This document shows positions 58,577-64,000 of a stretch of 64,000 bases of DNA, one piece after another. Below the pieces are notes generated by a model. That model was not told where the DNA came from and searched no databases. It worked only from the letters and a program-made list of their open reading frames with translations. The stretch is taken from positions 1,550,001 through 1,614,000 of the forward strand of contig JAGMUV010000003.1 of the NCBI GenBank assembly GCA_020744425.1, given 5' to 3'. The first letter of the stretch is position 1, and every line of letters starts with the position of its first letter. The DNA is from Dactylonectria macrodidyma. Its lineage: Eukaryota; Ascomycota; Sordariomycetes; Hypocreales; Nectriaceae. A program made the position numbers and the translations under genes.

Positions 58577-59225
58577 TTACAAGTCGCCACCAAAGAAGCT
58601 GCTGGTTCGGGAGAACTGGACAGTAGCAGTCAAGCAGGTGATCTGAACGTCATCGGCAGTAAAGACATCAGCAAGAACAGTGTATGTGCCCTATTAATGC
58701 GTCAGTTTGGTCCAAGAAGAAGAGCAGAAGCCAAACGTACAGGGGGGATTTCGTTGGGTAGCTCAACACTCTTGGTGATCTCCAGGTCGCCGGCCTGGAC
58801 AGGGCACTCGAGGTCGACGTTTCCGATCTGCTCGCAGAGATCGGCCTTGGTGCTGATAAGGCGGATGAGGCCGTACTTGACGCTCAGAAGAACGTACGCA
58901 TCCTTCTCGATGGTCTGCTTCACGGTTCCCTTGGCCTTGATGATCAACTCCTTGCCGCTGCGATCCAGTCAGTTCCTTGTCTACGCGCCAATTGTTGGGG
59001 AGCGGGGTAGGCCTACGCTTGCGGCGGGTTGGGCAGCAGGTCGACGCTGTCGATCTGGACGAGGTCGGCAGCGTGATCTCCGGGGCACAGTTCCAGAGGC
59101 GAGTCGCCAGGAATCTTGAGGTCGTCGTTGACAGCGACTTCAGGTGCCTTGCCATTGAAGATGCTCATAGCCGTGGCTGGCACCAGGCAGACGGACAGGC
59201 AAGCCGTAACAGTCGAGAACCTCAT
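58577..59225 (-). CDS. NPC2: NPC2-like ML-domain lipid transfer protein (PG/PI transfer protein)
   Basis: Small lumenal or vacuolar sterol/phospholipid carrier of the ML family. Exons 59225-59017, 58957-58741 and 58690-58577 give about 179 aa. Residues 1-19 (MRFSTVTACLSVCLVPATA) form a signal peptide. The ML beta-sandwich follows: IPGDSPLELCPGDHAADLVQIDSVDLLPNPPQAGKELIIKAKG, with paired Cys in ELCP, LCEQ, LECP and ITCL. The C terminus FSRTSSFFGGDL is typical of fungal members. Joins use GC|C at intron 1 and a gtacgt donor at intron 2, both in frame. Confidence 0.92.
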
Positions 59226-62099
59226 CGTTGGATGATTGTGGTAGTCTTCGTTATGTGTTTGGGTTCGTTTGAGGGGATGAATCGATATGATGAGTGATGT
59301 CGATGCAAAGTGAGAATGACGGTCGTTATCAAGGCACGGCGATGGCGAGTGGCTTGGGTGGTGAATGCGTCATGGGACCAGCGCTCCACTCTGATTGGAG
59401 TTTGAGGGGCGGCTGGGGAACTATTGATGCCTCACCGCCTTGGGACCCGCAGGCAAAAACCGTAGGAGGGCGGAAGGCAGAAAGTCTGGGGTACGTACCT
59501 GCACCTGGATCGAGGTCCCAGCCCCCGCCGGCTTCGGACAACCCCGACTGCGCTTTGGCACTCATCTGGATTGAGCGATGACGCCTATTTCGACTATCTG
59601 AGCACGAGATCGCTTTTGTTCTTGAGATATCCTTGACGCGTTGATACCTCATCAGTTTTCAGTCTTTGCGAGGTGCATTGTACTACGTACGACTGCCCTG
59701 GAATAAGTTTGTCTCTATCCGAGAGTCTCATCAGGCAATGTTACGAGCTGAAAGGGCTGACTTGTCACTGCTTGCGTCTGAGAATGGTGGACGCGGCAGG
59801 TCAGATGAATGCACTGACGTGCCAACCTGCACATTCACAGGTCGGCCGCTCACTTCTCCGTCACTTGGCATTCCGTTCGATGAAACCCTACCTATGATAC
59901 CGCGGCACGTTATCGGGCTGACTCGAAGCCGCCGGCTTTGTATGGGTGGGACAGTTTATCCGCCCCTTGGACCAACCAAGTTCTTGCCAGGGGCGTTGTG
60001 AACGTTACTCAACATAAAATGAAAGCAATGGCGCAACGATGGTACTCCTATCGGGGTCGTACCTGGTATAACACGGAAACAAAATGTTCCAACAGCAATC
60101 CTTTCCGCCGTGAACGCTTCAGTGTGAAAATAGTAATTTTACCGTGGATAACAGAACAAGAACAGGGTTGCATTGCCTACCTGCATTCTAGCTCACACCT
60201 CCACCCCCCCTTCCTCGATCCGAAGTCTTATTGCTCAAGAACCTCTTCCAGTTTTTTCTACTCTATAATTTCTTCAGATGCATCAGGCTTGTCAAAACGC
60301 GTAGATTCTGTTGGCTTTTCCAAATTCACTCCCTTGCGCACACATGCCTTCATAGCTCATATGCCCATCATCTAGGGGATCAATTACTTAGTACTAATTT
60401 GGCATTAAAAGCACATTTGGCAGCTCAGGTCACGTCTTCCTTTGCATGTTGTAATGGCAGGTATGGTGCCTTTATTGGAACAGTGCCAACACATAGTCGT
60501 ACACGGTAGCAACAACTGGATCTCACGGCGAGACCCTCCCGGTGGTTAATAAGTCATCGAGGTCACAAGTCGAGGGTGCGTCCCGTGTTCAAGTTGGTTA
60601 GGTTAATGTTTGCATGAGTTCTGAGTAGTGCGAGGTTGAATAAAAGCAGCTCACATGCATCGCTATCTAACTTGCTTAATGATAAAAGACATAAATGGTG
60701 GACGTAATTATGAGCCACGGCCATCTCAATGAGAATTGTCGCCGCCGTCATCTTTTACTCTTGTTACTGGCTGGGGGTAACTGACGTACGACTGTATCGT
60801 GACACTCGTGGTTCCAGCTCTAGCTCCAGCTCAAATCTTCATGTATCATATCCATGAGTTTTACCAAATGACGCAGAAACGTCTGTCTATACACCCAATC
60901 GATCATGGTTTCTGATGCATTTTCCAGTCTACGAACGCGGACCTTCTCATTCAATCATCTTTTCAAAAAGTCCTAAATGATTGGCTTTAGTTGTCCGGTC
61001 ATCACATATCCCGCTAATGAGCCTAACTAATTCTCAAGTCGTCAAAAAACTCGGTCTCGAAGCGCACCGCGTTAGAGGAAACAGATGGTCCCAGAGCTAC
61101 CCGATTCCACCCGGGCTAAGCACGTAAGTAAGACACGGTGACTAGCTAGGTACGCGTCCTAAAAGACGTTGGCTCGGCTTCATCAGGGAGCCATGGCGTG
61201 AGAACTCGCACCTTCTCTATCGTAGGGTTTACTCTGTGAACTAGGTAAAGCAAGGCATCGCTCTGACCTCGAACAAAATATTGTCTCGTGCTCCTAGACG
61301 TCACAGCATATGTAGCTCCCACCATCCGTCCGATCACACCGTCTTGAGGAATCATACTAGGCAGCTCCTATCCACATCCCAGTCTCGTCGTCTCAGCACT
61401 GCTTCTCTACAATGTCTGCTTCTCAACAGAACAACGCTAATGTCCAAATTCTCGCATGCCTTATCCACGAATATGATACGGAAGACAGCGATTATTGGTT
61501 CCTTGTCAACGACAACATGTGAAGTACTTGTCCACGGCGCCAGGCACGTTTCGCGGGGCAGACCCGTTCATGGGTGATGGATCCAGATCAAGCAAGTCGG
61601 CATTAGCTTTGGTGTTTAGCGGGAGGTCTGCAGCGCTGTTAAATTACTGCCGATCCCGACCGCCTGTCCTACCCAAGCCGTGGCAGAACGGCCATCACAG
61701 GGCCATAACAGCACACGGAAGAGCAATTCAAATGTCTACCTCGTCGTGTATAAATATGAATGAGCACAACAAGACTTGAAACATACGTTCTTTCCTATTT
61801 CTGTATTCCCTGCGGTTTCTGCTCTTTCCGCAATTTCCGTGTTTTATCCAAACCCGAAACAAACCTTACTTAATCCGCCCTTGAGAGCTCTCAACATTGC
61901 TTGCCGCTAGACTTCGGCTTGTTTTTAGCATCAAGGGTATTTCGTTCCCAACTGCTTCGTCACTTCGAACCAACGCGCCTGTTTGGTTTGCTTGACACCC
62001 CATTTTCAACCTCTGTTCGAATCCTGCACCTGCCTCTGTCGAGCCTCTCAAACGAACTTGTGCTTGGCATGAAGCCGATCGTCACCTGCGTCGTTGCAG
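59226..62099. other. gene-poor interval of about 2.9 kb
   Basis: No recognised gene. One short frame at 61412-61522 (36 aa, acidic, LACLIHEYDTEDSDYWFL) has a good start but no supporting motif. The right end must contain the missing first exon and promoter of the amidase-like gene. Confidence 0.4.
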
Positions 62100-64000
62100 G
62101 CCTACAGTACCTCATACATCCCCAGAAACTTGTATTCCATCCATTCCGGACAAGCACACACATCGCATGCGCTAACATGTCCAAAGGGCTCCATTCAAGA
62201 AACTATCAATTCGGACGCCATCATCCCCATCACGCTCCTCACCACCGACGAAGTCTTCGGTGACCTCGAGGGGCTACTCCAGCTTCTTGATGAATATGAT
62301 GACGTCTTTATTCCAGAATTTGGCTCCGTGTTAGTAGAAAAGCCCGGGCAGGGCAATGGCAGTGGATTGAGCTCCATCGATGGCCCTTTGGCACGCCAGG
62401 TCTACCATTTTGACAACATTGTTGGGCTGAGTGACGACTTTTCAGAATTGCCATCTGGACCGTACTTTTTGCATGGGCCCAATCTTCATCAAGCCTGGAG
62501 GTTGTATGATGATGAATTTGGGGCGTTCACGTTTGGCGTTATTCCCGATGATGTCAACCAGCCAGAGGAGTAGGTTGCCACCCCTTGCAAGGGCAGCGGT
62601 TCTCGCTCACATGATGTAGGTTTCAAGTCCTGAGCTCTTTATCTCTCCAGGGCGACTTCAAATCCATTCCTGTTCCTTCAAGGCTTTACCATCCTCGGCC
62701 TTCTCTCCGGAAACCGCTTTCTGGCGTCCGCGTCTCCGTCAGCGACTTCGCCTCCCTCAACGGCACGGGCACGACTCTTTCTAGTCGAGCATGGACGTCT
62801 CTTTACAAGTCCACCTCTACCGCCACAAGCGATCACGCACGGAAGCTAGTTGATCTTGGTGCCATCATTGTCGGAAAAACAAAGACGTCCCAGTTGGGTG
62901 CCGGTGTTGAGTGGGTGGATGAGCAAGCCCCGTGGAATGCGAGAGGCGATGGATACCAGACGCTCCTAGGGAGCTCCGTCGGGGCAGCAGCAGGATTGTT
63001 AGGATACGAATGGTTGCAGCAGAGCCTTGGTAGCGACGGTGAGCTCAAATGAAAAATTGTCGCTTCAAACTGACTGGCTTGACAGACAACGGCGCGACGG
63101 CTCAGGATGGCCTCTATTCAATCGCGCCATCACTTGATAACCTTTCGTTTGATGGATTACTAAAGAATTCCAGGTACGTCAATGCAAACAAATTCGCAAA
63201 CTATGCTAATTCAATCAATATCTAGCTATGGCAATGGGCGATTGTTTAGTCGTAGTCTCGAAGATCTTCTCCATTTGACGACAGCTTTACTTAGTACGAG
63301 CTCATCCGAAAATGGTATACCATCCAGGGTCCTCTTCCCCGTCGATCTGCACACTACTATGAACGAGAGTCAACGGCGCTTGGTAGACGACTTCGTTTCT
63401 ACGCTCGAGAAGTTTCATGGAATTGATGTGGAAAAGGTCAATCTTGGGGAGGTCTGGGCCGAGACGCGTCCTAGCGAAGCCCATAGGGAAGAGATGCAGG
63501 TTTACATGGAAGATGTAAGTGCGCACAACACAAAACAATAAAGACGTTACTAACGATTAAGGCCCCGTTTCGCTCGCGATGCTACGAATTTTACCATGAG
63601 TTTGGTGAGTTCAGAGATCAATATTTTGAAAACTTCCACAGAAAGGCGTTCGTTGAGGCAACACCTCAGTTTCTCTGGTATGTCTAGTGCCGATGGCATG
63701 AGTCTGCCACTGACCCAGAGTAGGGACGCGGGCGAGGCGGTCACGACGGATGAGTACCAACATCATCTGCAACGCCTTCAGATATACCGAAAATGGTTCC
63801 ATCAACACATGATGCCACTGAGCGCAACCCCCAACGCGGAGGCCGTCATGATACTGCCCTGCGGGACTTACGACATCCGGCACCGGGACGAACCCGCGAC
63901 GTGCGTCTCATGGCATCTGCAACCTGCATAACATGGCTGACGACGATGAATTAGTCCACCAACCACCTCCAGGGGCGTGACTCCCGAGCACCTGGCTTCC
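62100..64000 (+). CDS. amidase-signature family protein, 5' unresolved, 3' cut by window end
   Basis: Exons from 62100 (after a TTGCAG acceptor): 62100-62569, 62620-63038, 63086-63173, 63226-63514, 63562-63677, 63724-63900 and 63955 onward past 64000. All joins are in phase. The N-terminal part (DDVFIPEF, GPYFLHGPNLHQAWRLYDDEFGAF) matches the extension of secreted fungal amidase-like proteins. The amidase core shows SRLYHPRPSLRKPLSGVRVSVSDFASLNG, SSRAW, LVDLGAIIVGKTKTSQLGAGVEWV and GSSVGAAAGLLGYEWL, later KAFVEATPQFLW. The catalytic Lys position (normally VKD) reads VSD, and the segment that should hold the nucleophilic Ser is replaced by DDNGATAQDGL, so hydrolase activity is doubtful. The nearest upstream ATG (62069, MKPIVTCVVAG, signal-like) is out of frame, so the start is unknown. 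Confidence 0.75.

Noticed and set aside
61412..61522. 36-aa acidic ORF with good ATG
   Set aside because: Too short and without motif, repeat or splice support; could be a leader peptide or chance.

Overview
This is 64 kb of nuclear DNA from a filamentous ascomycete (Pezizomycotina, probably Sordariomycetes). The evidence is short spliced introns of about 45-90 nt with GT..AG ends and good 5' consensus, closely spaced genes on both strands, and fungus-specific families (Zn2Cys6 factor, LaeA-like methyltransferase, CDC45, VPS17, RKM5, NUR1). Intergenic DNA carries ACCT/CTAC microsatellites. The class-level assignment is inference. I saw no CRISPR array or operon, and no tRNA or rRNA gene I could support. 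Exon limits were read by eye from frame continuity and splice consensus.

Region 1 (1-4.4 kb) holds chorismate mutase (+), BCP1 (-) and the retromer nexin VPS17 (+). About 5.2 kb without a recognisable gene follows. Region 2 (9.6-15 kb) has a sorbitol-dehydrogenase-like enzyme (+), COP9 signalosome subunit 6 (-), an unresolved two-frame locus and a small Cys-rich protein (-). Region 3 (15.7-23.9 kb) groups a 14-TM MFS exporter (-), a Zn2Cys6 regulator (+) and a LaeA-like methyltransferase (-). Region 4 (26.8-40 kb) is housekeeping: CDC45, a hemerythrin-domain gene with a frame break, NCS-1, an RKM5-like methyltransferase and LEU1 (isopropylmalate isomerase).

Region 5 (41-55.6 kb) is the unusual part. 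A large membrane-anchored hypothetical protein has an in-frame TAG. An intact seven-exon LEU2 (isopropylmalate dehydrogenase) sits among AT-rich repeat relics and LTR-like sequence. Just upstream of LEU2 are a 54-bp foldback and a 1.9-kb TA-flanked element with about 54-bp terminal inverted repeats and a small cargo ORF. Beyond it lies a decayed gene joining many C2H2 fingers to a DEDDh exonuclease-like domain, broken by three TAG codons and two frameshifts. More fragments and a TA-rich relic follow. The repeated TAG codons, AT-rich tracts and repeats look like RIP (repeat-induced point mutation) damage, but this is inference.

Region 6 (55.9-64 kb) returns to ordinary genes: NUR1 (-), V-ATPase subunit F (+) and an NPC2-like lipid-transfer protein (-). 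It ends with an amidase-family gene running off the right edge whose protein seems to lack the expected catalytic residues. LEU1 and LEU2 encode successive steps of leucine synthesis and lie about 6 kb apart.
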